From Acanthamoeba sp. SK_2022b (Eukaryota > Discosea > Longamoebia > Acanthamoebidae): DNA of 64,000 nt. Where the stretch lies: NCBI GenBank assembly GCA_027943245.1, contig JANDJZ010000008.1:124001-188000 (forward strand), given 5' to 3'. The notes beneath the pieces are model-generated. The model did no database searches. It saw only the letters and a program-made list of their open reading frames with translations, and was not told where the DNA came from. The position numbers and the translations under genes were made by a program. Shown here piece after piece: positions 1-10,075 of this stretch (the stretch's first letter is position 1; each line of letters starts with the position of its first letter).

Positions 1-432
1 ACCCTGGGCGTCACAGTTACCGTTACGTGCAACGCGTTACTACACCTCTGTTCGTTCGCTTTTCGTGTTCGTGGCAGAAACTGCAAACGCAACGCAAAAA
101 TTTCAGGTGGCGGCCCAACGACGCTTCGCTCTTTTCACGGGGCTTTCCTCGCCTTTCCGTCTGGGATCTGCGTGGGATCGCTGGGTAGGGTGAGCCTCCC
201 TCCACCCTCGTTTGCCCGGACGCGTGGCTACCGCACACAAACATTTGGCCCCGAAGCAGCAGCAAACTCCTTCCGTGCACCTCTCCCTGTACGTCCATCG
301 GATCATCGTCAGCGTTTTACAGTCCCTGTCTCTCTTCTCCGCCTTCCAACTGTTCCTTTATTATCCCTGTTCATTCGCATCGTCCTTCTCCTTGCACAGC
401 AGAGACACGCACTGCAAGCGAACTCTATACAC
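1..432. other. Upstream region of eIF4G-like gene, no gene seen
   Basis: No convincing coding exon on either strand. The frames that stay open here are compositional and lack domain-like sequence. The stretch just before the ATG at 433 is rich in C and T (ttccttctc-type tracts), as is common in leader regions of this genome, and probably contains the promoter and 5' UTR of the following gene. Confidence 0.5.
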
Positions 433-1882
433 ATGTCTGGTCCCGCGGTTCCGTTGAGCGAGCACGCGGCCAAGGCCACTGCGTCATTCGCCCGTCTGTT
501 GGCCGAAGCGGAGGGCACGAACAAAGCGGACGAAGAGCGCCACATCGACGCCGCTATCTCCCAAAACCTGGACAGCAACTTACACCACGCCGACTGTGAG
601 GACGGCGATGGCCAGGAAAAACGTAGATACTCGCCTTCCTACCTCCTCCAGTTCAAGAACGTACATCCCCCTTCCGTTGCCTTTGCCGTTGCCTTTGCTT
701 TCGCTTTTCGCTTTGTGTCTTACGTTGGTGACGCTCGTGCAGCGCTTCACTCAGCCGCCGGAGGCATTGCAGAAATCCGGTCTCGAGTGTCTCCTGTTGA
801 CTCCGGCGCGTCAGCCGCCCGCCCAAGGCCGGGCTGAGCGGCCCGCCATGAGGCGGGGTGAGTCCGCGCGCGACGTCGCCACTCTGAGACTACACCGTGG
901 CAGGCGTCCTCCTGGCGCGGGTGGCGGCGAGGCCGCTCGTTCCGGGTCGCCCTACCCGCCCGGCTACAGTCCGCCCGCTGGCCGTCGCCCCAAGACCCCG
1001 GCCTCCCCCACAGTTCCGCGGTGGAAGCGTCCCGAAGGCAAAGAGGCCACCCCTTCCTCCTTCGCACAGAAGGCCGCCTCGACGTCGGCCCCCACCACGC
1101 CGCGAATGTGGAAGAGAGCCGGTGCCCCGCCCGAGGAGGAGAGCGAGGAGGACTTCCGGCCGGAGGATATGGAAGAGACCGGGGAGAGCTGGCGGAGCGT
1201 GCGGGCCGCTGAGCCACTTCCCGAGGCAACGACCAGCACCGGCATCAAGGCATGGACGCCACGGCGGCGTCAGGGCGCCCTGAGCAAGGATCAGGAACTT
1301 CTGTCGCAGGTCAAAGGGTGCGTCTGCTTCGTGACCTTGTCTCGGCCAGTCACAGTGCTAACGGAGCAGCTCACTGCTGGTGGGGGCGGTTGGTACACAT
1401 GTACGCAGGATTCTCAACAAGCTGTCGGTGGACAACTTTAACCAGCTGTGCGGGCAGCTATTCGCGCTGGAGATTCCTTCGGTGGAGGTGCTGAAGGGCA
1501 TTGTCGACATCATCTTCGACAAGGCCACACTCGAGCCCACATTCTGCTCACTCTATGCCCAGTTATGCTTCGACTGGGCCAATAAGGCGCCCAAGTTCAA
1601 GGAGCCAGAGTCGGACCGCGACATCGTACGCTTTCTGTCATCTTTCGACATCGCTGCTCTGCCATCTGACACCGGCAGCGTCGTGTGTTGCAGACATATC
1701 GGCGCGTGTTGTTGAACAGGTGTCAAGCAATGTTTGAGAAGAAGAAGGGGGGCGAAGCACTCACAAAGAGGGTCATGATCGGAAACGTGATTTTCATCGG
1801 AGAACTCTACCGCAAGAAGATCATCACTCACAAGATCATCCATATCTGCCTCTCCACGCTTCTCGGCTCCGTCACTGGTACC

Positions 1883-1971
<89 letters not shown>

Positions 1972-2245
1972 ATACTCACAAATCTGCGCAGAGGCGATAA
2001 GCAGCAAACAGATGGAGAAGCTGGATGAGGACGTGGAGTGCTTGTGCAAGCTGTTCATCATCGTTGGGCGCGATTTAGACGTGCTCTCGTCAGACAGCCA
2101 CAAACGGATGGATGAGTACTTCCGCGCCCTGCGCGGCGTCATGACCAACAAGGCGCTACCTTCGCGCATCCGCTTCCTCGCGCAGGACGTCATCGAGTTT
2201 CGGCAAGCCGGCTGGACGCCCAAGACCGCCAAAGCGGGGAAGTGA
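433..2245 (+). CDS. eIF4G-like translation initiation factor (MIF4G domain)
   Basis: Scaffold that would bridge cap-bound eIF4E and eIF4A. Five exons fit with correct phases: 433-660, 743-1317, 1409-1625, 1694-1877 and 1992-2245, giving about 485 residues. Residues 66-72 read YSPSYLL, matching the eIF4E-binding consensus YxxxxL-hydrophobic, inside the family-typical RRYSPSYLLQF. A proline- and charge-rich linker follows. The MIF4G domain starts around KGILNKLSVDNF and continues through GNVIFIGELYRKK and LLNRCQ, all typical of eIF4G. The splice 1317/1409 rebuilds GILNKL exactly, which supports the model. The protein stops soon after MIF4G and has no MA3 or W2 domain, so it is shorter than animal or plant eIF4G. 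The fourth intron carries a long CA repeat. Confidence 0.85.
1882..1971. repeat. (CA)n microsatellite in eIF4G intron 4
   Basis: About 90 bp of nearly pure CA dinucleotide lies between the splice donor at 1878 and the acceptor ending at 1991. It stays open in several frames only because of the repeat. Confidence 0.95.
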
Positions 2246-2706
2246 GACACTGGTTTCCGAGGCGTGTACATGCGGGCCGCCGCCATCCTTCTCTCTACAC
2301 AACTTAAGATCTTGAGTTCATCTTTCCCGAATGACCTACGTTTGTTTTTCAAAACAAAACACGTACGTACTACAGAGCCTTTGTGTGTGTGGGATGAAAC
2401 CTCAAGACGAGAGGACAGACGACAGACCAACCGAGGACCAAGATAGCGTTTGTCTTGTTTGGCGTTTGCGGCTCTCGCTCCTTCCCGCGTAGATACAGCG
2501 TGGCACGCTGCTATACTTGCCTTGGCTATTTGCGATTCGCCTTTGGCGTGCATTTGCCGTGCTCTGGCATGTAAGTGTTTCAAGAGAGAGAGAGAGAGAG
2601 AGAGGAGAGAACGCGCAAAGATGTTGAAGGCTTTTGAAACAGAATGGGCTGTTGGAGAAGAAGACTCACGAGGAAGAAGAGAAGAGGAAGTGTTTATTGT
2701 GGAGCG
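2246..2706. other. Intergenic region with GA repeat
   Basis: This is the 3' flank of the eIF4G-like gene. It contains a short GA microsatellite (about 2584-2604). No coding signal is visible. It ends at the left terminal repeat of the hAT element. Confidence 0.6.
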
Positions 2707-5052
2707 TAGGGCTGTTAATTCGGTTAACTGGTTCGGTTTTTCCGGTTAACTGGTGCGAACCGGTTCAGCTGGAATGGCAAGAATCTCCGCCAAATAAAGG
2801 AAAAAAAAATCGTTACTTGCTTTGCTCAGTGAGCGTAGAGGAAGATGTGCAAGATCTGTTCTTTTCTCTTTGCAAAGAAATCTGGGAACTCCACCTTCAA
2901 GGCCCATCTTGAGAGGCAGCACAACCTCAACTTCAATGAGCCCAAGGTTATTGATCAAGCTCATGCAAGGGAGCTCTGGGCCAAAGTTGTGGTATGTAAG
3001 AGAGTAATGACAGATAAATAAATGAGTGAGTGAATGAATGATCTAAGTATTGTTGTGATAGCACATGCTATCACTGATGATTGGAGGTGGAGATGCTTCA
3101 TGCTTGGCTTCTCCCATTCAAAGGAGTCAGAAAAAGCTGACAACCTTGCAGGGTGCATCCACTCCATCCTCAGGGTATGTATATCATTCTTATGTGTCTA
3201 TATCCATTGCACTTACATGTCAAATGGAAGGATTGGGGGGTTCAGCACCAGCAGATAGGCCTATTTACAACAGATGGTGCAGCCAACATCAGGGCCACTG
3301 TTGAGAGGCATCTTCACTATCCTTGGGCCCACTGTGCTACACACATGATTGATCTGATTGTCTGCAAGGCACTGAAGAGTGAGGAGCACATCAGGAGCCT
3401 CCTTCTCAAGGTCAAGAAGATAGCCAAGCACTTCCAGGTTTGTTTTGCCTTCATTTTCAGCTTATTGAACTGATTCTAACTGCTATGGAGATAGGGATCT
3501 GCTAAGGCATCTTGGGAGCTACAAGCAATCATTGTGGAGCACAAGTTCAAGGACCTCAAGGTGATTGCAGACTGTCCCACCAGGTGGAGTGCCTCATTCA
3601 ACATGGCCCAGACAGTGGTGGAGCTCCATCCACCCATCTCCCTCTACTTCATCAAGTTCCCCAAGCATCAAGGGCTTCAACTGTCTGCCAGTGAGTGGCA
3701 GGAGCTCAAGGAGGTATGTGCTTGCCTCCAGGTCTTTGCCAGCGCAACTAATGTCCTCTCTTCAGAGACTGATCCTACTGCAGCCTTCATGTGGCCAATC
3801 TTCAATCATCTCAGCAACACCAACCTGGCTCTTCCTCCTGCACCTGCTCCACCAACCAATTTCGACCTGGACAACCTTGCTCCATCCATCAACATCACAG
3901 CAGTCAATGAACTGATGCACAGAACCAGTGCAGCAGATCTACTTCAGCCCCCACTCTCCCCCATCAGCAACCTCCAGCATCTTCTTCATGCCCACACCAT
4001 CTTCTGCTGGAGCACCATCTCCAGGCAGACTTGACTGCTCTACTCTGCTGCTTCATTTCTTCATCCACAGTTCAAGAGCTTCTCCTTCATCAAGGATCCA
4101 GTACTTCGTGCCCAGGCCAAGGGTGAGGCCATTGCCACTGTGTGTGCATACTCAGGTAATGCTGCCTGTTGTTTCTTGTATCTATATTTTGACTTACTCC
4201 TTTTATCTGATTGGTTTTATGTAGGTGGTGGCAATGCTGTTCTGTCAGACAGTGTTGCCACACCTGAGTGTGACAGCTATGCTGAGCTGTTTGGTCCTTC
4301 TGGACTGCCTGCAGCCACAACACTCTCCACCCTAGACCAGGAGCTGGCAGCTTATGAGGGCATCCATGCAGATGGGCATGCAGGAGCAACCCAAGCACAG
4401 CATATCCTACGCACCCCTCTGATCTGGTGGAGACTTCATCAGCACCAGTACCCCCTTCTTGCCTCTGCTGCTTGCCACTTCTTCACTCTTCTTGCAACCT
4501 CTGTTGCATCAGAGCGTGCATTCTCTACAGCAGGGTGGGTGGTCTCTCAGAGGCGCTGCTCTATGTCTCCTACCACCACCTCCACCCTTATGCTTGTGCA
4601 TGCCAACTCTGACTTTGGCTCATTTGCTCCTGCTTCCTCTTCTTCAAGTCAGTGACAGCAACTTCTGTATTCTTTATGTACTGGTGGCCATGCACCTTTA
4701 GATCATGGAAAAAAAATATACATATATACTGGTAGGAGTTACAGGAGAAAAGATCATTCTTTATGTACTGGTAACCACAGGCAATTGAGTGGCACCTTTT
4801 GCCACAACAGGGTTGAGTTGGATATCCTCTCTTTCTCTACATGTAAGCTGGCTCATGATGGCACAGATCAGAAACCACATCTGCTGTGGCCACCCACAGG
4901 GCCAACCAAAGCCAAGTTCCATTGCCTGAAGTTACTGATTTTTAATGATTTTTAAATGGGGCCATTCTTGGCATTCCTCCAGAACCAGTTTGTTTTTGAA
5001 CCGGTTTGGTTTGGCCTGAACTGGTTTGGCCTGAACTGAATTAACAGCCCTA
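2707..5052 (+). mobile_element. hAT-family DNA transposon with terminal inverted repeats
   Basis: The left end TAGGGCTGTTAATTCGGTT (2707-2725) is repeated in inverse at the right end, which closes with CAGCCCTA at 5052; 18 of 19 positions match. Sub-terminal regions on both sides are rich in GAACCGGTT/AACCGGTTC-type motifs. Between the ends lies a spliced hAT transposase (2846-4655). The 8-bp sequences outside the two ends (gtggagcg and atttttaa) do not match, so no target-site duplication supports these exact limits. The right end is duplicated further along (5882-6145), which may explain this. Confidence 0.8.
2846..4655 (+). CDS. hAT transposase (BED zinc finger, hAT core, dimerisation domain)
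   Basis: Transposase of the hAT superfamily. The first recognisable exon starts at the ATG at 2846 and encodes a BED finger: CKIC, then the NSTFKAHLERQH segment giving C-C-H-H spacing. A GTATGTAAG donor follows. Later exons carry hAT core signatures: ITDDW (about 3074), FTTDGAANI and CATHMIDL (3230-3365), PTRWSAS (about 3590), and the C-terminal dimerisation block with ATSVASERAFSTAG near 4500. Introns are inferred at about 2993-3060, 3175-3230, 3437-3500, near 3714, and 4155-4225. All main domains are present and few disabling changes are obvious, so the copy could be recently active. Exact splice sites were not all resolved. Base use is more AT-rich than in flanking genes. Confidence 0.7.
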
Positions 5053-5081
5053 ATTTTTAATGATTTTTAAATTGGGCCATT
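4656..5081. repeat. hAT right sub-terminal region, first copy
   Basis: The stretch 4889-5081 is repeated almost exactly at 5882-6074. It contains the motif ttttgaaccggtttggtttgg and the right terminal repeat ending at 5052. The extra 29 bp beyond 5052 match the start of another right-end unit and are cut at GGCCATT by the AGACTTGGGGG element. Confidence 0.75.
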
Positions 5082-5453
5082 AGACTTGGGGGAAATCGTA
5101 AAGAAACGGTTTATTTCAGTTAGAGTTTCTTTTTCCTGTTGTTTTCCTTCTTCTCAACAGAGAAAAAAGGAAAGGAAAGACAGGTGACGTCATCAACAAC
5201 GTTAACCGTCATGTGGTCCGTCAACAGAATCTGATGGACAGGCTTATAACATGGGTGTTGTCAGGGTGCAGGTGGAGAATGTGTTCTCCATTTTCAAGAA
5301 GTTTGCATGCCTAAAGCAGCAATGGAGACATAGCAGGAGCTTGCACCCCATTGCTTTTGGAGTTATTGCTGAGATTGCTAATATTGAGCTTGCAGTTGCT
5401 TGGATGGAATAAAAGACATTTCTTCATGTTTTTTATTAATTTCCCCCAAGTCT
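5082..5453 (+). mobile_element. Small TIR element A with transposase remnant
   Basis: It is bounded by AGACTTGGGGGAAAT (5082-5096) and its exact inverse ATTTCCCCCAAGTCT (5439-5453). The trinucleotide ATT flanks both sides (5079-5081 and 5454-5456), which would fit a 3-bp target duplication of PIF/Harbinger type. Internally it keeps only the C-terminal end of a DDE transposase, so it looks like a deletion derivative of a longer element. Confidence 0.7.
5251..5412 (+). pseudogene. C-terminal remnant of a DDE transposase (PIF/Harbinger-like)
   Basis: A 53-codon open stretch ends in TAA inside element A. It contains VRVQVENVFSIFKKFACLK, resembling the conserved end of PIF/Harbinger and related DDE endonucleases (R-x-x-VE-x-x-F-x-x-x-K-x-F-x-x-L), followed by a helical tail. 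The catalytic part of the enzyme is absent. The assignment rests on this single motif. Confidence 0.5.
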
Positions 5454-5456
5454 ATT

Positions 5457-5875
5457 AGACTTGGGGGAAATCAGTAAGAAAACTAGAGTCTTACTTTTCC
5501 CTCATGTTTTCCTTTTCCCTGCTTGGTATCCCTAGAAACAAGAAAAACCAAAAAACTGTAGACTAGAAAAGGACAAAAACTTTCTTCCAGTTTCGATTTT
5601 CACTTTGACTTGTTTTCAACCAGGTTGCTACGAAAATTCACTCAAAATGTCCTATAGCATTATCTTCTTAGTCTCCGGAAAAGTTGCTATTGGCTACGAA
5701 TTTTCGTGGCAACCTGGTTGAAAAAAGGCTTAATATAAATCAGATACCTGTCACATATTCGCACAAAAGCTTTGTCTACAAACACAGCTCTAAGATTAGT
5801 TTTTCAGCTTTCTTCTAAGAAATTTCAGCCCGGAAACTTCAGAAAAAGGCAGGGATAATAATTTCCCCCAAGTCT
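5457..5875. mobile_element. Small TIR element B (non-coding, internal hairpin)
   Basis: It has the same 15-bp ends as element A: AGACTTGGGGGAAAT at 5457-5471 and the inverse at 5861-5875. Only ATT separates it from A. It has no coding remnant. Inside is a long inverted repeat, 5614-5639 against 5698-5723 (25 of 26 positions pair), containing CAACCAGGTTGC / GCAACCTGGTTG. It fits a MITE-like derivative of the same family. The right-hand flank is AAT, so the 3-bp duplication is not preserved here. Confidence 0.7.
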
Positions 5876-5881
5876 AATCTA

Positions 5882-6145
5882 GCCACCCACAGGGCCAACC
5901 AAAGCCAAGTTCCATTGCCTGAAGTTACTGATTTTTAATGATTTTTAAATGGGGCCATTCTTGGCATTCCTCCAGAACCAGTTTGTTTTTGAACCGGTTT
6001 GGTTTGGCCTGAACCGGTTTGGCCTGAACCGAATTAACAGCCCTAATTTTTAATGATTTTTAAATTGGGCCATTCTTGGCATTCCTCCAGAACCAGTTCG
6101 TTTTTGAACCAGTTTGGTTTGGCCTGCACTTAATTAACAGCCCTA
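5882..6145. repeat. hAT right-end repeats, second and third copies
   Basis: A near-identical copy of 4889-5081 begins at 5882, with a right terminal repeat ending at 6045. It is followed directly by a further copy of the terminal unit ending CAGCCCTA at 6145. The flank after 6145 is gagatggg, which does not match the sequence before 2707. Confidence 0.75.
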
Positions 6146-6284
6146 GAGATGGGCGACAGATAATGCTGAAAAAGGAAGGTAAGAAATGAAAGAGAGGTTG
6201 GAAGCTGGAATTGGAAAGACTATTGGAGTAGCTACACAGTTGTAATGATAACACAAGTCCACAAACCAGTTGTAAAGAGTAGAA

Positions 6285-6870
6285 GACCGTAACTATGGGT
6301 CCTAAGTAGAGGCATGGAATCAACTTGGGCTCCATTTTCTTGAGCTTCCCTTGGATAAGAGAATACACTCTGCACCCAAAGACATGAATTTTGTCCAAGG
6401 GCGCAACCTTCCCAGTCCACAACTCCTCTGGTGTTGTGGCTCCACCTGGCCATTGAGATCAAGATACCTCTCTTGTGCTCAGACAGGGCATTTTGCTCAG
6501 GAGTTCCTGGATCTGTAAATTGCTGCTCAATGCCTTTACTTGCCAGGTATTGGCTGAAATCCTTTTTTTTATATTCTCCACCAGGGTCAGATTGAAAGAT
6601 CAATTCTGTGCCATTTGTAACCCTTGTCAAGAATATCTTGAATTTGGCCAAGGCTTCACTCTTGTGTTGCAAAAATGCAACAACAGTTCTGCATGTCTGT
6701 ACAGGTGATAAAGTATCTGTGCTTTGCAAGTGACTCAGGAAAGGGACCACCCAGATCAGAAGTAATTAAGTGGAGCTTGCCAGGCGCTCAAGGTATAGGG
6801 CCTGTGCCAAGATTAAGGTGCAGTTGTTTCCCATAAGCACAGCCTTCACAGAACTTAACTCCCTCATCCT
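6285..6870 (-). pseudogene. Ty1/copia retrotransposon integrase fragment (decayed)
   Basis: Reading the minus strand from about 6865: a zinc-finger tail of the GAG-pre-integrase region (FCEGCAYGKQ), an in-frame stop, then the integrase core start (HLITSDLGGPFPES), a stop after CIFATQE, then SDPGGEYKKKDFSQYL and PGTPEQNALSEHKRG with the second catalytic Asp and the Glu region. After a frameshift it ends with HVFGCRVYSLIQGKLKKMEPK, the conserved copia segment after the core. Stops and frameshifts show it is dead. No LTR, protease or reverse transcriptase was found beside it. Confidence 0.75.
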
Positions 6871-7084
6871 CATCATCCCTTATCCTTAACACCTACCATA
6901 TACTGCTAATAGTTTTTACCCACCAGATCAAGCAAGTGAATGACTGTTGTAAGTTATTCACAGTTGATATTGTCAGTTCTCCAATAAAGACAGGGGCTGT
7001 AACAAACATTTCGTCCAAGGCTGTATCAGTTTGGCCTGGGTTGGTTTGTGTGTGCATGAAATACTGGTAAAAACCCATATGGTT

Positions 7085-8400
7085 TTAGCTGGCTGCTGGG
7101 CGAGTGTGGTGCAGGCACAGGGTGGGTGCAGGAAGGAGTGCCAGGCACCCAGCAGTGTTGATGATGATTGGACGAAAGGTGGCCAGCAGTGATATGAGCA
7201 AAAAGCCTGACCCAACCAAGAGTGGACCTGCTGAGCACATCAGGGCACTGGCACTGCTTGTGAGCCCCATGACCAAGCCTTGCTTGTGGTCGTCCATGGA
7301 GTTACTTTGCATGGCCATCGGCATGGGCCAGAAGTGGCAGGAGCACAATCCAGAACAGCATGCCATGTGCAGTCTTGGTTGCCCAGAGCGCAACAAGGGC
7401 TGTTGCAGTGGGAATGGCCAGCAATGCCACCCCCAAGCCTGCACACATCAAGCAACAAACAATAGACACCCATTTGCCACAAAAGACAGGGTTGAGCATG
7501 ACCATGTAGAGTAAGCCACAGGCGCCCATCCACATACAGGACGTGGCCACCTCATGTGTGGTACACAGCAGTACCTACAATACATGTATATTGCAAACAG
7601 GATCAAGGAGGACATTAACGTGGCATTCAAGGCTGTCCCTCCATTCCCTGGCAAGCAGACTTTTGCCAATTGGACACAGATTGTTTGGTGTAATGCTAGC
7701 ATATGTACAATCTTCTTCCCTTTGAATGTGCTAATACACACACGACACAGGGGAAGTTGGCAATATCATCCAGCCCAAGAAGATGCAGATGACCAAGAAG
7801 GCAGCTGCCACATGCAGGCAAGAAGGAGATACTCTTGAGCTTTATTAGATTTCCTAACTTTGAGGTCACTGAGCAGAGCTCATCCCCTTCCTTGGCCGCC
7901 ATGGGTGCAAGATACCCAGCTCTGGGAGCAGTGGCATCTTGCTGCCAACCTGCAAGAGGAGCACAAGGAGCCCTACACCCTCACAACTGAGTGTTCAGGA
8001 AAATGAGACACTGCACCTTCTCAAAATGTCTACAGTTTTCAATAATGCAAGTTGGGAGAGGGCAGCAAGACCCATTTCTATGGCCAACTCCTTCAATCAG
8101 GAATGCAGTTGCCTTGTGCATGCCAGATGCATACCCCCAGGTACCAGACTGGCCAATATCTGAACATCTCTGTTTAACTTGGTATTTATCAGACCTACCT
8201 TGTAACAGATTCATCTTCAACAACACACAACACCTAATCCTCAACCAGAGATGCAGCACATAATGATCAGAAAGGCATCTCAATTCCTGTAACAATTGGG
8301 TGCAGCCATGGGTCAAGCTTGAGCTTGGCAAGCTCCAGTGCTTCAGCAGTGGGTTCCTCCGGTTCCCCTTGGGAGAGCAAAGGTTGTACCTTCCATTCAG
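7085..8400 (-). pseudogene. Decayed multi-pass transporter, possibly MFS
   Basis: Several minus-strand frames give hydrophobic, membrane-like segments in different frames, interrupted by stops and frameshifts. The clearest lies at 7240-7550 and 7085-7330: four predicted membrane spans, then a frameshift into QGLVMGLTSSASALMCSAGP followed by LLVGSGF, which resembles the MFS motif around helix 5 (G-x-x-x-G-x-x-x-S-x-x-x-x-x-GP). A further membrane-like piece (AAAFLVICIFLGWMILP) lies near 7790. The reading frame cannot be joined without several corrections, so it is called broken. Family assignment is tentative. Confidence 0.35.
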
Positions 8401-9545
8401 GTGGAATGGATGGATGGTTGCTAAGTGCATGTTAAAAAATGTCAACTTATATATCCAGCATAACCCATGTTACACTGCATTGGCCACTTCTCCAACAGTA
8501 ACAACAAGTATCACTTAGGACTGCAAGGGCATGAAGGGTACGGAGTTGGCAGTAGATGGTGCCATGAAGTAAGTGGTGCTTGAGCACCGTGTATGCCTAT
8601 GCAATGGTAGAGCAGAGAAATGTCAAGAAGACCTCCAACATCACCTGCCCACACATGACCAGATGGCAGGCATTTTTGTGGTGACAGAGGTGCATGGGCA
8701 TTGCATACACATGTGCAATGGTATATGGCAAGCATAAACCCCAAGAAGGCCAACATCACATGCTCATTCAGGACCAGATGGCAGTGGCACAAAGGTGGCA
8801 AGCAAGCATGTGTGCAGAAGCAAAACCTTTGTGTAACGTCATCAGCAAGGATGCAGGCAATGAGGCAGGTTCAAACACACCACCTGCACATGCATCATTA
8901 AGTCATGAGGTGCAGGAGCTACACCAGCATGGTTCATGTATACATGCAAAAGGATGTGTTGACTCTACACAGCATCCACTGGGTGGCTACAGTATGATTT
9001 GACATGGTGCATCTGATAACCCTTGATGATGATTAATGCTGATGGCTGCTGTCATGACTGGCTGAAGCACCCAAGAAGATCATCAAGTGATTGCAAGGAA
9101 TTTGGTGGGACTGACCAGACAATGAATCAAACTCAACCCCAAGGCAAATTTTACCACTTATGTTCCTGTGCAGTCCGATTTTTGATGTGCCAGCTACACC
9201 CATCAGCAATGATTGGACAGTGGCTTTGCATGGGCAAACACCAATGCAAAGATAGAATTTTGCAGCCTGGAAGTTCCCAGTTTCAGGAGGTGTAGGGCCA
9301 TACAGGGGTTTCTCTCCCTTCCTTTTTTGTCTTAGTATCGCAACACCAAACCACCTCCCCAACATCTGAATGACAACAGAGATGCCTACCCCAGCTGGAT
9401 TTGTAAGGCCATCTGTAAATTTAATTTCATTTTCACAACACATCTTTTGCACCTCTCCATTGACTTTTACTTCAATCAAATGAGAAATTTTACCTCATTA
9501 AAATCCATTTTAGTGCACATAACAAATAATTACCCTACCTAAACT
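8401..9545. other. Low-GC region, no confident gene
   Basis: The composition resembles the preceding pseudogene, with frequent gcatg/catgc words. A 148-codon minus-strand frame (9033-9479) is open but shows no motif I recognise. At about 8560-8790 there is a diverged tandem repeat (see separate entry). This may be further decayed transposon or transporter sequence. Confidence 0.4.
8572..8790. repeat. Diverged tandem duplication of about 110 bp
   Basis: Two neighbouring blocks share the order of words: tatgcctatgcaatggta...aagaagacctccaacatcac...gaccagatggcag in the first, and cacatgtgcaatggta...aagaaggccaacatcac...gaccagatggcag in the second. Similarity is clear but imperfect, which implies an old local duplication. 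Confidence 0.5.
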
Positions 9546-9721
9546 ATTGTAAACTTATTCCTGTTTTTGTGGAAGCTGCAATGTGCAAAAGTTGCCCAAA
9601 CCACAATAGACAGGCCTGGGACAGGTTATTTCCCTGTTTTGTTGTGGTTTTCACTGTGCTCTCGTTTTGTTGAGGTTTTGTTTGCGTTGCAGCTACCACA
9701 AAAACAGGAATAAGATTACAA
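9546..9721. mobile_element. Foldback/MITE-like element, copy 1
   Basis: The left end cttattcctgtttttgtgg (from 9554) continues aagctgcaa. It pairs with the right end ttgcagctaccacaaaaac continuing aggaataag (to 9714), 27 of 28 positions. The pairing extends outward through attgtaa on both sides. The interior is short and non-coding. The same end sequence is found at 28975-29191, so this is a repeat family rather than a chance hairpin. Confidence 0.75.
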
Positions 9722-10075
9722 TTGTTACTTGGTCTAAAGTTGGTTAATTCACCAGATAGCATGGCATTCCTGGAAATGAGTGCACAAAAAAACGCCAGTC
9801 ATGTTCGACCTCTCATCTGATAATAGAGGAGGTTAAAAGTGCATGATGGTAGTCATTTATTGGCCATCATGGTAAGCCTGCCTGCCATGCCAGGTCATTC
9901 TTGCTGGCAGTACCACTGCTGAGCAGCACATGGGCCAAGAGGAGAAACAAAGCTTTGTGGGCGGAAAAAAAAGGAGAAAACATCAAGCGGGGCCGCCAAA
10001 AATTTTTGGCGGGAACAGGGCTTGCGTTGCTGCTCTTTTTTCCTTTCCATTCGCTTTACCCCACGTCCCCCCACC
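9722..10075. other. Upstream region of small coiled-coil gene
   Basis: No gene seen. The base composition rises back to GC-rich near 9990, marking the right edge of the transposon island. Confidence 0.5.

Noticed and set aside
1553..1966. Open frames encoding Cys-Val or Thr-His repeats
   Set aside because: They arise from the CA microsatellite inside an intron and have no meaning as protein.
2699..5060. 8-bp target-site duplication for the hAT element
   Set aside because: The flanks gtggagcg and atttttaa (or gagatggg after 6145) do not match.
9033..9479. 148-codon minus-strand frame in the low-GC region
   Set aside because: No recognisable motif; lies in decayed DNA. Left as uncertain, not called a gene.
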